Position numbers and translations under genes: made by a program. Of a DNA stretch of 64,000 nt, positions 44,050 to 52,790 are shown piece by piece. Origin of the DNA: Fundicoccus ignavus. GTDB lineage: Bacteria > Bacillota > Bacilli > Lactobacillales > Aerococcaceae. The notes under the pieces are model-generated. The model was not told the DNA's origin. It ran no database searches and saw only the letters and a list, made by a program, of their open reading frames with translations. The DNA is taken from contig NZ_WJQT01000013.1 in the NCBI RefSeq assembly GCF_009659375.1, positions 1 through 64,000 on the forward strand. Reading direction: 5' to 3'. Each line of letters opens with the position of its first letter. The stretch's first letter is position 1.

Positions 44050-45069
44050 TTAATCGCGATTTGCTTTAATAAAAGCAATTGTTTCAGCCAAACAACGCTG
44101 AGCTGCTGCCGTTTGATACTCAAACTGATATTCATGCACTAGTTCTTCCGTTTCAATAAACAAATGCTCCACCGCAACACCCAATTCCACTAACCTCTTT
44201 ACAAAATATTTACCATGATCATTAAACGTAAACTTATTGCCGTCGGTTACAAAAGAACTTGGAAACTGTGCATTGACATGATTGGCTAAGGACGCCTCAC
44301 TTAGCTCAGGGCTTTGTGACCATTGACGACTCCCAATAACAGAACGTGAGACTGTATTGTAAAAGAATTTAATGGCTGGATGATTACTCTGACGATTCGC
44401 CAATAAATTCATCGCAAGCGGTCCACAATAAGCAATAAACCCTTTGAGCTGGCTAGACGTCAAACTAGCAGAATAGCCTAAGTGATGACGATAGTTTTCG
44501 TTCGTCTGAATCAAGACATACTGCCCTGCAATTTGTGCTCCAGCTGAGTCTCCACCGAAAAACCATTGCTCGGTATCGATAAATTCTACTAAATCTGAAT
44601 TACTTTGAATATGTTGCACCGCTTCATTAAGCTGGGCTAACTGGGACGGATACTTCGCCTTTGGCGCCAAATCATAGTTCAGACATAAGACCGCTAGGCC
44701 AGTCTGGGCAGTCACATAAGTCGCAAACTCCAACATTTGTTCTTTATCACCGCCCACAAAGCCACCACCATGCAACCATACCAGAACGGGCACACGTTCA
44801 CCTTCAGCTAAATTCACAGGCAAGTACAGATCATAGCTGCTCTTGTCAGTATCAATGGAGTAAATCCCATTACGAATCACCTTCACTTGTTTCGCAGCCT
44901 TTTCGTATTCTTCTGGAAGTTTGATTCCATAAGGTCGATCAAATATTTTCTTAATCAGGTAAGCTCCAGGTCTAGGTGTGAGATACAAAGTGAGTGCTGT
45001 CGCAAGCGCCACACCACTCACTGTACCTCCTACCAATAACAAGGCTTTATTTAGTTTCCCCATTGACAC
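44050..45069 (-). CDS. Alpha/beta hydrolase, hormone-sensitive-lipase type, membrane-anchored
   Basis: The 339-residue protein has an N-terminal membrane span (about residues 8-29). The catalytic domain carries the oxyanion motif HGGGFVGG and the nucleophile elbow GGDSAGAQIAGQ. The C-terminal His is likely in VHEYQFEY. The anchor suggests a membrane-bound esterase with the active site inside or outside the cell; charge distribution does not settle which. It lies 12 bases from the small membrane protein upstream and the MaoC gene downstream. The substrate is unknown. Confidence 0.85.
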   Translation of the reverse strand: MSMGKLNKALLLVGGTVSGVALATALTLYLTPRPGAYLIKKIFDRPYGIKLPEEYEKAAKQVKVIRNGIYSIDTDKSSYDLYLPVNLAEGERVPVLVWLHGGGFVGGDKEQMLEFATYVTAQTGLAVLCLNYDLAPKAKYPSQLAQLNEAVQHIQSNSDLVEFIDTEQWFFGGDSAGAQIAGQYVLIQTNENYRHHLGYSASLTSSQLKGFIAYCGPLAMNLLANRQSNHPAIKFFYNTVSRSVIGSRQWSQSPELSEASLANHVNAQFPSSFVTDGNKFTFNDHGKYFVKRLVELGVAVEHLFIETEELVHEYQFEYQTAAAQRCLAETIAFIKANRD

Positions 45070-45081
45070 CCTCCTTTCAAC

Positions 45082-45384
45082 TTAATACGGGTATTGCTTG
45101 AACAACTCTCTCTTCTGCATTTCAGCCTTGAATAAAACATAATCTTCATTCGCTTTCTCGAAATACTGCTGATAGAAAAAGCCATACGCAATCACTGCAT
45201 AAAACTTACTCTCTCGATACGTGTCTAACTTGCGATAAGCATTGGCTATTTGACGGTCATTTAATTCACCTGCCAACAAAGCTCGGCGATTACGATCCAT
45301 CTCTTTCGAATTCTTAGAGCGTGTAATAAAACTCAAACCCACAACGGCTACCAAACTAATCACTAACCAACCTAAATAATTCAT
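45082..45384 (-). CDS. Small membrane protein of unknown function
   Basis: The 100-residue protein has one N-terminal membrane span (about residues 3-20). A basic, largely helical tail follows, rich in Tyr, Lys and Glu (YRKLDTYRESKFYAV, FYQQYFEKANEDYVLFKAEMQKRELF). I recognise no family. A ribosome binding site (AAGGAGC) and tight spacing to genes on both sides support that it is expressed as part of the 46002-43621 group. Confidence 0.65.
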   Translation of the reverse strand: MNYLGWLVISLVAVVGLSFITRSKNSKEMDRNRRALLAGELNDRQIANAYRKLDTYRESKFYAVIAYGFFYQQYFEKANEDYVLFKAEMQKRELFKQYPY

Positions 45385-45429
45385 GCAATGCTCCTTTCAG
45401 CTCAGCCTAATACAGCGAACTCTTTCTGG

Positions 45430-46002
45430 TTAATCTTCCTTTGAAACTTCATAATCACTTTTCAACATAATATATTGGTTCATATCACGGAATTGCCCGT
45501 GCATCTTCACTTGCGCTGGCTGTAAAGCGTTAAATTTAAACCCGGTCCTTGTGGCTACCGCATTACTTGGGGCGTTCTCCACATCCGCATACAAATCAAT
45601 CCGATTAAAACCAAGACTTTCAAAACCAATCGTTAGCATTGCCTTGACGCATCGCGAAACTAGCCCTTTACCTGTATAAGCAGAATGTAACCAATAACCA
45701 ATTTCCGCACGACCATGTTGATGGTTAACAAAATGATAATTAATCGTACCGACTAAATCGCCCTGATAAATAATCAAATACAAGTACGACTTGCCTGCTG
45801 CCTGATCATTTAATTGGCTAGCGATAAAAGCACGCTCATCTTCAATGGTCTGAGTTTTCTCAACAAAGTCCAAATATTTTCCAATATGTTCACGGTCACT
45901 ATCCAACACCTCAAACAATTTTTCGGCAACTTTGTCTACGTACATTGGCATCGCCAAATACAAATCTTCAGCAACCTTTAAATTAAATCGGAACTGTTCC
46001 AT
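45430..46002 (-). CDS. GNAT acetyltransferase, RimJ/RimL type
   Basis: The 190-residue GNAT protein shows the acetyl-CoA segment GYWLHSAYTGKGLVSRCV and the downstream GFNRIDLYADVENAPSNAVATRTGFKF typical of ribosomal-protein N-terminal acetyltransferases (RimL/YdaF). Its target could be a ribosomal protein, small molecule or toxin; nothing nearby decides. It begins the minus-strand group ending with the MaoC gene. Confidence 0.87.
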   Translation of the reverse strand: MEQFRFNLKVAEDLYLAMPMYVDKVAEKLFEVLDSDREHIGKYLDFVEKTQTIEDERAFIASQLNDQAAGKSYLYLIIYQGDLVGTINYHFVNHQHGRAEIGYWLHSAYTGKGLVSRCVKAMLTIGFESLGFNRIDLYADVENAPSNAVATRTGFKFNALQPAQVKMHGQFRDMNQYIMLKSDYEVSKED

Positions 46003-46144
46003 TCAATCACTCCACTTCCACCACATGCATTTTTAATTAGTTTAACATTTTTAAGTACAGAATACTGTTAAAAAGATACAAGCTACCCCATTATGACCAA
46101 AACATTATGTTAAAACTATATTGTTTATTCTTAGTTCGTTTGAC

Positions 46145-46321
46145 TCACTCAGGCAGCCCCTCATTTTTGGCACGAGGGGCTTTGAGGAGTACTCTGGCAC
46201 CTCGCTCACATAACGAGGTGCTTTGCGTAGCACTTTATTACATTTTGCGTATTGTAGTTGAACTAGCCAAGCGAAGCCAACACAAAAAGCCGCAGGCATC
46301 AACCTATGGCTTTAGTTTATT
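46145..46321. terminator. Hairpin-rich 3' region of the 46322-47131 gene
   Basis: Two good stems, AGCCCCTC / GAGGGGCT (46152-46179) and GCACCTCG / CGAGGTGC (46197-46221), are followed by AAAGCC / GGCTTT next to the stop codon. At least the last is terminator-like for the minus-strand gene. Confidence 0.5.
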
Positions 46322-47131
46322 CTATAATTTGGCAATCAATAACATTTCATCGTCAGTTAATTCAAAATCAAACAAATTAATATTAGCTGCCTGACGTTCT
46401 GAATTGTGCGATTTAGGAATCACAATCACACCTCTTTGTACTTGATAACGCAACGTAACTTGCGCCCAAGTCTTACCATAGCGCTCACCGATTTCGGTTA
46501 ATTGTGCTCGTGCGGCCTCATCAACACCAGATAATGGCCACCAAGCCTCACCCACAACACCGTGTTGACGACCAAAATCAATGACTTCGTCATTCCAATT
46601 ACCAGCATGTGATTTCACTTGGTTCACTGCAGGTTTAATACGCGCATGATCAAGCAAATACTGTAATTGTTCAACATCAAAGTTAGAGACACCAATCGCC
46701 TTCAAGACGCCTTTATCAACATACTCTTCTAACACTTTCCATACTTGAACAATTTCTTCTAAATTATCCCATGGATGATGAATTAAATACAAGTCAATAT
46801 ACTCTACTTGTAATTGCGATAAACTAAAGGCAATTCCCTTCTCAACCGCTTCACGCGAAGCCGTGTATTCGGGAGTTCCCGGTAATTTAGACGTAATGAA
46901 AAATTCCTCGCGAGCCAACCCGCTCTGCTTAACCGCATCTCCAATCACTGATTCGTTACGATAACTAATCGCCGTATCAATTGAACGGTAACCTAACTCA
47001 ATGGCTGATGCTAACTCACTTGTATCTCCCGTAATTTCTCCGTCATAACGACGCTCTAGTTTGCCGTACGTGTTTGTTCCTGTCCCTAACAAGGGCATTT
47101 CAATTCCAGTATTTAAAGTTACAAATTCCAT
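46322..47131 (-). CDS. Aldo/keto reductase
   Basis: The 269-residue aldo/keto reductase has SIDTAISYRNE (Asp, Tyr), the Lys in TSKLPGTPEY and the His in YLIHHPWDN. The cofactor end is IPKSHNSERQAANINLF. Unlike the 21945 and 56385 paralogues it has a long insert before ASAIELGYRS (KLERRYDGEITGDTSE). The start ATG follows GAGGTCGAGAC. The substrate is unknown; it is divergent from the YhdH-type reductase gene. Confidence 0.9.
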   Translation of the reverse strand: MEFVTLNTGIEMPLLGTGTNTYGKLERRYDGEITGDTSELASAIELGYRSIDTAISYRNESVIGDAVKQSGLAREEFFITSKLPGTPEYTASREAVEKGIAFSLSQLQVEYIDLYLIHHPWDNLEEIVQVWKVLEEYVDKGVLKAIGVSNFDVEQLQYLLDHARIKPAVNQVKSHAGNWNDEVIDFGRQHGVVGEAWWPLSGVDEAARAQLTEIGERYGKTWAQVTLRYQVQRGVIVIPKSHNSERQAANINLFDFELTDDEMLLIAKL

Positions 47132-47306
47132 GTCTCGACCTCCATTTTCTATTCACCTTATATTGTAGCACGGGCCTCTAAGTAAAACTAATGAATACAA
47201 TCAGAAAACTTAAGTTTCACAGATTCATAAAAACAAGTACACTTAAGAAAACACTTCCAAAATACGAAGCCAAATCCTGTTGGAAATTGCTTTAAACGCT
47301 ACAATA

Positions 47307-47320
47307 TGATAACGTTATCA
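47307..47320. promoter_or_regulatory. Perfectly palindromic cre site upstream of the quinone reductase gene
   Basis: TGATAACGTTATCA is a perfect 14-bp palindrome and an exact match to the CcpA cre consensus TGWNANCGNTNWCA. It lies 44 bases before the start codon and next to a TACAAT -10-like box, a position suited to repression by CcpA. Confidence 0.6.
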
Positions 47321-47363
47321 CAAAGTGATTTAGGGTCGTATTTTGAAAAAGTAGGAGGATTTT

Positions 47364-48347
47364 ATGGAACAGTTTAAAGCATTGGTAGTCAAGGAAACGG
47401 ACGAAACCGTTGTTCATGGGATAGAAGAAATTTCTTTAGAGAATTTACACGAAGGCGATGTTGTGGTGAAGGTTGCTTACTCATCACTTAATTACAAGGA
47501 TATGTTAGCAGTCCAACCTAAAGGTGGCGTTATTCGCAAGTATCCGATGATTCCGGGAATCGACTTAAGTGGTACAGTAGTGTCTTCTGAAGATGAACGT
47601 TTCTCCCAAGGACAAGAAGTTTTAGTAACAGGTTACGATTTAGGTGTGAGCCACACTGGTGGTTTGTCTGAATACGCACGCGTAAAAGCTGATTGGCTAG
47701 TACCTCTTCCAGCAGGTCTAAGCTTAAAAGACGTTATGATTTTTGGAACAGCTGGCTTTACTGCTGCTCAATCTGTTTATGCCTTAGAAGCTCACGGTTT
47801 AGCAGACAATAAAGATGCCCGCATCCTGATTACAGGTGCTACTGGTGGCGTTGGTAGTGTCGCGCTACAAATCTTAGCAAAAAATGGTTACACAAATATT
47901 TCTGCACTCGTTCGTAAAGACTATCAAGTGGAAGTCGCTAAAAAATTTGGCGCGCACCATGTTGTCTTTTCAGAAGAACTTGGCGAAAAACGCTTATTAG
48001 GTCGAGCTGTTTATGATTATGTATTGGATACAGTGGGTGGCGAAGTTGCGGCAACTTTAATTCCGCAAATCACTGACAACGGCAGCATTTCAATGTGTGG
48101 TAACGCTGCTGGTGCTAAATTAGACACAAACGTTCTACCCTTTATTCTACGTGGCGTAAATATTCTAGGAATTAATTCAGTGACTGAAACACACGAAAAC
48201 CGTTTAATCTTATGGAATAAAATGTCAAACGAGTGGAACATTACTGCAGATGCGCTAAGCCAAGAAGTAAGTTTAGACGAAGTCCCTAGCATCTTAGCTG
48301 ATCTTAAAGCTGGTAAACACTTGGGTCGTACAATCGTTAAACTATAA
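47364..48347 (+). CDS. YhdH/AcuI family NADPH quinone/acryloyl-CoA reductase
   Basis: The 327-residue medium-chain dehydrogenase lacks the zinc ligands. It has YSSLNYKDMLAV, PGIDLSGTVVSSED and the nucleotide loop ITGATGGVGSVALQIL, and ends LAGKHLGRTIVKL-like, as in YhdH. AcuI members reduce acryloyl-CoA; YhdH members reduce quinones or enones. Which applies here is unknown. AGGAGG lies five bases before ATG. A cre site lies directly upstream and a strong terminator follows. Confidence 0.88.
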   Translation: MEQFKALVVKETDETVVHGIEEISLENLHEGDVVVKVAYSSLNYKDMLAVQPKGGVIRKYPMIPGIDLSGTVVSSEDERFSQGQEVLVTGYDLGVSHTGGLSEYARVKADWLVPLPAGLSLKDVMIFGTAGFTAAQSVYALEAHGLADNKDARILITGATGGVGSVALQILAKNGYTNISALVRKDYQVEVAKKFGAHHVVFSEELGEKRLLGRAVYDYVLDTVGGEVAATLIPQITDNGSISMCGNAAGAKLDTNVLPFILRGVNILGINSVTETHENRLILWNKMSNEWNITADALSQEVSLDEVPSILADLKAGKHLGRTIVKL

Positions 48348-48360
48348 TATAACTATTCCA

Positions 48361-48392
48361 GTATCTTCAGTATTTTGCTGAAGATACTTTTT
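48361..48392 (+). terminator. Terminator of the quinone reductase gene
   Basis: The perfect stem GTATCTTCAG / CTGAAGATAC (48361-48370, 48378-48387) is followed by a T run. Confidence 0.9.
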
Positions 48393-48445
48393 TATGACGA
48401 TTATATTACAATTATTTGAAGAAACAATGTTTTATAACACACTCC

Positions 48446-48474
48446 TTGACTGTCAAGACACCTTGAAGTATAGT
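48446..48474 (+). promoter_or_regulatory. Promoter of candidate small RNA, with palindrome over -35
   Basis: TTGACT (48446-48451), a 17-bp spacer and TATAGT (48469-48474). The -35 lies inside CTTGACTGTCAAG, a palindrome around its central base that may be an operator. Confidence 0.6.
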
Positions 48475-48480
48475 AAGAGT

Positions 48481-48679
48481 GTGATTAATTTCACCACCAT
48501 TAGTAAGTTGTATTTTGAAATATGCGACCGTCCAGTCGCATATCAATACAACATTCAATTCATTCGTACTGGTAAGAATGACGCTTATAATAGTTGCATG
48601 CTACGTTATGTCTGAATGATTACCAATAACATCACTTGACATCATGGTCTATCCTCTTTGATGCTCACGTGATGTTTTT
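48481..48679 (+). ncRNA. Candidate small RNA with long hairpin
   Basis: Downstream of the promoter lies a long hairpin: GTTGTATT (48507-48514) pairs with AATACAAC (48545-48552), and inside it ATATGCGAC pairs with GTCGCATAT around a 6-nt loop. A terminator-like stem ACATCAC / GTGATGT, with CATCA / TGATG inside and TTTTTG after, ends near 48679. A 73-codon frame overlaps (48394-48615) but starts before the promoter and has no good binding site, so I favour RNA. Confidence 0.4.
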
Positions 48680-48792
48680 GTTTATTTAGCCTCTTATCCA
48701 CGTCCGAAGTTTTGTATGGCCTCTTTTATTTCACGATATATTGTGACTTTTAGTTGAACTCTCAACTCTTACAACGCCTATCCCAAGTATAT

Positions 48793-48895
48793 CGTAATCG
48801 TTTACCATAGGGGTACAAAAGGCAATTAGTGTAGTGTGCGCTGACTTTGAGCATGGCCAAACAATCAGTGCAAAGCTCAATAAATCAACCTAAAA
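48793..48895 (+). repeat. Family A fragment (copy 10) with internal deletion
   Basis: It retains the start (CGTTTACCATAGGGGTACAAAAGGCAAT type), the GACTTTGAGC block, then CAAACAATCAGTGCAAAGCTC and the 3' tail AATCAACCTAAAA. The middle of the element is missing. The AraC remnant begins directly after it. Confidence 0.7.
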
Positions 48896-49137
48896 GTATG
48901 ATTCAAGAATTACGGATGAACCAAGCGGGTCAATTATTGCGTGGTTCAAAGATGCAAATTAAGGAAATCGCGAATATGGTAGGCTATAAAGATGCCTTCA
49001 GCTTTTCAAAAATGTTTACTCAGTATCATCAATTAAGTCCAAGTGAATTCAGAAAATTGAGCGAAGCTGATTATGCAGTGCTCCTCGCCATTATGGATGA
49101 AAGTTTACATAAACGTAGTCTAAAACGCTATTACTAG
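48847..49137 (+). pseudogene. Remnant of an AraC-family regulator fused to a family A repeat
   Basis: Only the last part of an AraC/XylS DNA-binding domain is left: MIQELRMNQAGQLL, IKEIANMVGYKDAFSFSKMF and HQLSPSEFRK, about 70 residues including the second helix-turn-helix. The ligand domain and first helix-turn-helix are missing. The 17 codons before MIQELR come from the family A repeat, so the open frame back to 48847 is a chance fusion. A terminator follows. Confidence 0.8.
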
Positions 49138-49151
49138 CAATGATTACCACA

Positions 49152-49201
49152 TAAAAAGGAACACTTTACTCAATTGGTCGTGTAAGGTGTTCCTTTTTAA
49201 G
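49152..49201. terminator. Terminator between the AraC remnant and the TauE pseudogene
   Basis: The stem AAGGAACACTTTAC / GTAAGGTGTTCCTT is followed by TTTAA; it serves the plus-strand remnant. Confidence 0.8.
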
Positions 49202-49206
49202 GTTGA

Positions 49207-49989
49207 TTAATATGTCTGATAAATATTTATGGCTGATACCAACATCAGAACTACCATCAAGGTATTATAAAGCTGCTCGATTCTTTGATTGGTTAAATGC
49301 TGATTAATCAACGTGCCTAGATAGCCTCACATGATTGCAGCCACCATAATATAAGGCAATATCGTTAGGTTAAAACTTAATAGAGCGCCACTTAAATACA
49401 TACTGCCGAGTTTTGATAATTGTGAGAAAAATATCGTCGCGATTGAATAAACCGCTGCTTCTTTCATTGTGAAAGACATGAGCCATAGTAACAAAGAAAC
49501 ATTCAGCGGGCCTCCCCCAATACCTAAAAATACCGAAATTGTCCCCAGAGACAAGCCAACCACAGTGGCGACTAACCAATTATCTATGGCGTAATGTTTA
49601 ATGCGGCCTTTATAAAAGGCATATAATAAAATAATGGCTAAGGTGATGAAAAGTAAGCTGGCTTGAATTCTTTGGACCATATTATCCGTCAAAGACTGAG
49701 TGGCTAACCCAAATACTAATTCACCTAAATAACCACCAATCAACGAACCAACAGATACCCCGATAAGAATATTAAGTTTAAAATTAAAACCTTGCTTGAG
49801 TTATTTATAGATGGACACTAAACACATCGTGAAAACTGCGACTGATGAATAAAAGCCAATGACTGTGGCTGTGTCTGCCCCTAATAAGTCAAATAACGGC
49901 TTAATAATCACGCCGCCACCCAGGCCAGTAATTGCCCCAATGGTCGTCGCGCACAGCACAATTATAGTATACAACCAAGTTAACGTCAT
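49207..49989 (-). pseudogene. TauE/SafE-type transporter with two in-frame stops
   Basis: One frame from ATG 49989 to TAA 49207 encodes about 258 residues of a TSUP membrane transporter: ATTIGAITGLGGGVIIKPL at the N-terminus, the second repeat LSLGTISVFLGIGGGPLNV, then a last span. It is broken by TAA at 49801-49803, where CAA would give YKQLKQGF, and by TGA at 49327-49329, just before GYLGTLIN. The frame never shifts, so both lesions are single base changes. Intact members export or import sulfite, sulfoacetate or related anions. Confidence 0.85.
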
Positions 49990-50024
49990 TGAATCGGCTC
50001 CTTTATGCTTAAGATATAGTTGAC

Positions 50025-50534
50025 TTAGGGTGTTTGCTGTCTAAAGTTGGCTGCATCTTCGAAATCAGTTTCTTCTTCGCTCGCTTGTTCTGCCTGCAAA
50101 GTTAAATAAGCTTCATAACGCTCTTGGAAAGATATTTCTTTCAGAACACAATTTATCGTCCAGATGTAGCCAAATGGATCCGTAAATTGAGCATGTCTAA
50201 GTCCCATTAATTCGCTAGGGGCCTGAACATCAGTCGCACCATAAAACTCTGCTATTTTCAGGGTTTTATCGACATCTGCTACCATTAGTTGCATCCACAT
50301 TGGACTGGCTTCACCCGCTTTAGGTGGATAACATTCATAGATTGGATTTGCATCCAACAAACGCAACTTAACATTGCCTAACTTAATGTTAGCCTCATTT
50401 TCTTGTTGGCGATTTGTAAACTCATAAATTTCCCCGCGTTCACCTTCAAAGACTTTTTCATAAAATTCTAGAGCTGCTAAGGCATTAGTAACTACTAAAT
50501 TTAGGGTAAATTCCATTTCACGTGACGTTGACAT
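50025..50534 (-). CDS. VOC/glyoxalase-like protein
   Basis: The 169-residue protein is of the PhnB/glyoxalase-bleomycin-resistance superfamily: VVTNALAALEFYEKVFEGE at the first beta-alpha-beta unit, VADVDKTLKIAEFYGA and FTDPFGYIWTINCVL at the second. The acidic tail (about residues 145-169) is extra. Metal ligands are not clear, so catalytic activity is uncertain; binding or chaperone roles are also known in the superfamily. It is monocistronic and divergent from fetAB. Confidence 0.8.
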   Translation of the reverse strand: MSTSREMEFTLNLVVTNALAALEFYEKVFEGERGEIYEFTNRQQENEANIKLGNVKLRLLDANPIYECYPPKAGEASPMWMQLMVADVDKTLKIAEFYGATDVQAPSELMGLRHAQFTDPFGYIWTINCVLKEISFQERYEAYLTLQAEQASEEETDFEDAANFRQQTP

Positions 50535-50692
50535 TTAATGACACCCTTTCTTAATCTTTAGGGCTAGTATAACATAAGCACATTAAGTTTAAAGGTCGGA
50601 AACGTATTCATACCCTTTCGTGTTGCTTTATTTTTTCAGTTACATTAGAATGATTCTAGTTAAGTTTTTTGTAAGTCAAAGGAGGATATTTT

Positions 50693-51352
50693 ATGCTAAC
50701 ACAACCACCTATTTTTCAACTCGAACAAGTAGGTTTCCAAATGAACCAACAACAAATTTTAAAAGAGGTCTCTTTAACAATTCATGCCGGGGAAAGCATT
50801 GCCATCATTGGTCCTTCAGGTAGCGGTAAAAGTACTTTATTGAAAATAATGGGTAGCCTACTTTCACCCACCGAAGGTGTAATTCACTATCAAGGGCAGA
50901 ATATATCTGAAATAGCCGCAACTGAATACCGAAAAGAAGTCTCTTACTTCTTCCAGAATGCTCTCCTATTCGATGAGACGGTTCGCGACAATTTAGCTTT
51001 TCCAGCACTAATTCGTGATGAAAGCTTTGATGAAGAACGCGCGATTCGTGGTTTAGAAAAAGTTAGTTTAGATGCCAGTTATTTAGATAAATCTGTCCAT
51101 GATTTATCTGGCGGTGAAAAGCAACGCATTGCCCTAGTGCGTAATTTAATGTATTTACCTAAAGTCTTATTAATGGATGAAGTAACCAGTTCCTTAGATG
51201 CCACTAACCGTGACATCATCTTAAACTACGTGCGTCAATTAAATGCAGAAGAAAGTTTAACTGTACTTTGGATTACACATAATAATGATGATACGCAATA
51301 TTTTGACCGCGTCTTACAAGTGAAAAACGGTGTGATGGAGGAATTAAAATGA
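50693..51352 (+). CDS. fetA: ABC transporter ATPase, FetA/YbbL type
   Basis: The 219-residue ATPase has Walker A GPSGSGKSTL, signature LSGGEKQRIALVR and Walker B VLLMDEVTSSLD. It partners the UPF0014 permease that follows with a 4-base overlap. FetAB of Escherichia coli exports iron and helps under peroxide stress. AGGAGG lies seven bases before ATG. No metal-regulator box was found upstream. Confidence 0.88.
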   Translation: MLTQPPIFQLEQVGFQMNQQQILKEVSLTIHAGESIAIIGPSGSGKSTLLKIMGSLLSPTEGVIHYQGQNISEIAATEYRKEVSYFFQNALLFDETVRDNLAFPALIRDESFDEERAIRGLEKVSLDASYLDKSVHDLSGGEKQRIALVRNLMYLPKVLLMDEVTSSLDATNRDIILNYVRQLNAEESLTVLWITHNNDDTQYFDRVLQVKNGVMEELK

Positions 51353-52116
51353 ATGAATCGCTAGAAATCAGTAATGTATCTTTAGTTTTATCGACTGCTT
51401 TAATTATTCTGGCTGTATCTGTCGATTTCAAGGAAAAAGTTGGTTTAAGTAAAGATATTATCATTGCCGCCATTCGCGCTGTGATTCAATTATTTGTCAT
51501 TGGCTATGTCTTGGCTTATATCTTCCAAGTTGACAATGCTGTCTTAACCTTAGTTATGGTGGCTTTCATGATTTACAACGCAAGCTATCATGCCCACAAG
51601 AATAGCAACGGCCTACGGCACTCATTTAGAACTTCTTTATTAGCAATTGGTATTGGAACTAGCCTAGCGCTCTTTATTCTGGTGGCATCTGGTACTCTCG
51701 ATTGGACACCATCACAAATCGTGCCCATTACCGGGATGATTTCATCAAATTCGATGAACACAATTGGTGTTATTTATCGTACGTTAAGAACTCAATTCCA
51801 GGATCGTCGTCAACAAATTCAAGAGAAACTGGCTTTGGGCGCTAATGCTAAGCAAGCTTCAGCAGGAATTTTACGTGATAGTATTCGAATTGGCATGACC
51901 CCTTCGATTTCAAGTACGAAAACAGTTGGCTTAGTCAGTTTACCAGGAATGATGTCTGGTTTAATGTTTGCCGGAATTGATCCGACACATGCGATTCGCT
52001 ATCAAATCGTAGTGATGTTCATGTTGGTCGCTGTAGCAGCTATTTCTTCTTTTATAGCGAGCTATCTTTCTTATCAAAGTTTCTATAATGAGCAGTTACA
52101 ATTAACAATTGATTAA
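51349..52116 (+). CDS. fetB: FetB/YbbM permease (UPF0014)
   Basis: The 255-residue membrane protein has about seven spans. The family blocks AIRAVIQLFVIGYVLAYIF, ITGMISSNSMNTIG, GANAKQASAGILRDSIRIGM and VGLVSLPGMMSGLMFAGIDP are all present. With FetA it should form an ABC exporter for iron. It overlaps fetA by four bases and ends at a strong shared terminator. Confidence 0.9.
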   Translation: MNESLEISNVSLVLSTALIILAVSVDFKEKVGLSKDIIIAAIRAVIQLFVIGYVLAYIFQVDNAVLTLVMVAFMIYNASYHAHKNSNGLRHSFRTSLLAIGIGTSLALFILVASGTLDWTPSQIVPITGMISSNSMNTIGVIYRTLRTQFQDRRQQIQEKLALGANAKQASAGILRDSIRIGMTPSISSTKTVGLVSLPGMMSGLMFAGIDPTHAIRYQIVVMFMLVAVAAISSFIASYLSYQSFYNEQLQLTID

Positions 52117-52175
52117 TAGAAAAGCGTTCAGTTATTTCTCACTAGGATATGAGAAGCAGCTGAACGCTTTATTTT
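52117..52175. terminator. Bidirectional terminator between fetB and the SRAP gene
   Basis: The outer stem AAAGCGTTCAG / CTGAACGCTTT and inner TTCTC / GAGAA have T/A-rich tails on both sides, between convergent genes. Confidence 0.88.
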
Positions 52176-52187
52176 AGTGTGGTTTTC

Positions 52188-52778
52188 TTAATGCATATGT
52201 AGTCTTAAGGGTCTTTGGGTTGCTGTTAGATATGGCAATAAATCTTCAACGGCTTCTGCTAAATCAAGGTAGCGCTGTTCAAAGTCAGGTTCAAGAATTA
52301 CCGGCATGCGATCATGAATCGCTCGCATTTGTTCATTAGGTTCTGTCGTTAAAATTGCATAAGTTAAATAACTACTGCCATCTTCATTAAAATAACGTTC
52401 ACAAATACCAGCCATCGAAAAAATCGGTAGATTTTCAAGTGATATTTCGTATCGTATTTTGGCATGGGTTTCGTTGTTGGTTTGCCATTCGTAAAACCTG
52501 GTAGCTGGAACTATGCAACGTTTCTTTAGAAAAGGCTCGCGGAACGTTTTCTTGTCCAGTACTGTTTCAACTCGCGCATTAATCAAAGGGCGCTTGGCAA
52601 AGCTCGGTACCAGTCCCCACTGAACATTATAAATTTTCTGGTTGGGCAATAAAACGGGGTGTTTACCTTGTGGATAAAACACATCAGCTTCTTCAAGTTC
52701 AAAACTCTCCGTTTCTTCCAGTTGATACCTTGCTAACAGTTCCTGCTGTGAAGCTAAATAGCTATATTGTCCACACAC
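52188..52778 (-). CDS. SOS-response-associated peptidase / abasic-site shield (YedK/HMCES type)
   Basis: The 196-residue SRAP protein cross-links to abasic sites in single-stranded DNA through its N-terminal Cys and can release itself. The start must be GTG 52778, because it places the catalytic Cys at position 2 (MCGQYSYLA), followed by NARVETV, CIVPATRFYEW and the His in AIHDRMPVIL. AAGGAG lies eight bases upstream of that GTG; the in-frame GTG at 52787 would bury the Cys and overlap the site. The gene precedes no SOS genes here; the CHAD gene lies four codons upstream. Confidence 0.9.
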   Translation of the reverse strand: MCGQYSYLASQQELLARYQLEETESFELEEADVFYPQGKHPVLLPNQKIYNVQWGLVPSFAKRPLINARVETVLDKKTFREPFLKKRCIVPATRFYEWQTNNETHAKIRYEISLENLPIFSMAGICERYFNEDGSSYLTYAILTTEPNEQMRAIHDRMPVILEPDFEQRYLDLAEAVEDLLPYLTATQRPLRLHMH

Positions 52779-52790
52779 ATTCTCCACTCC

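Noticed and set aside
48394-48615. 73-codon plus-strand frame
   Set aside because: It starts before the likely promoter, lacks a binding site and overlaps a strong hairpin; no family resemblance.
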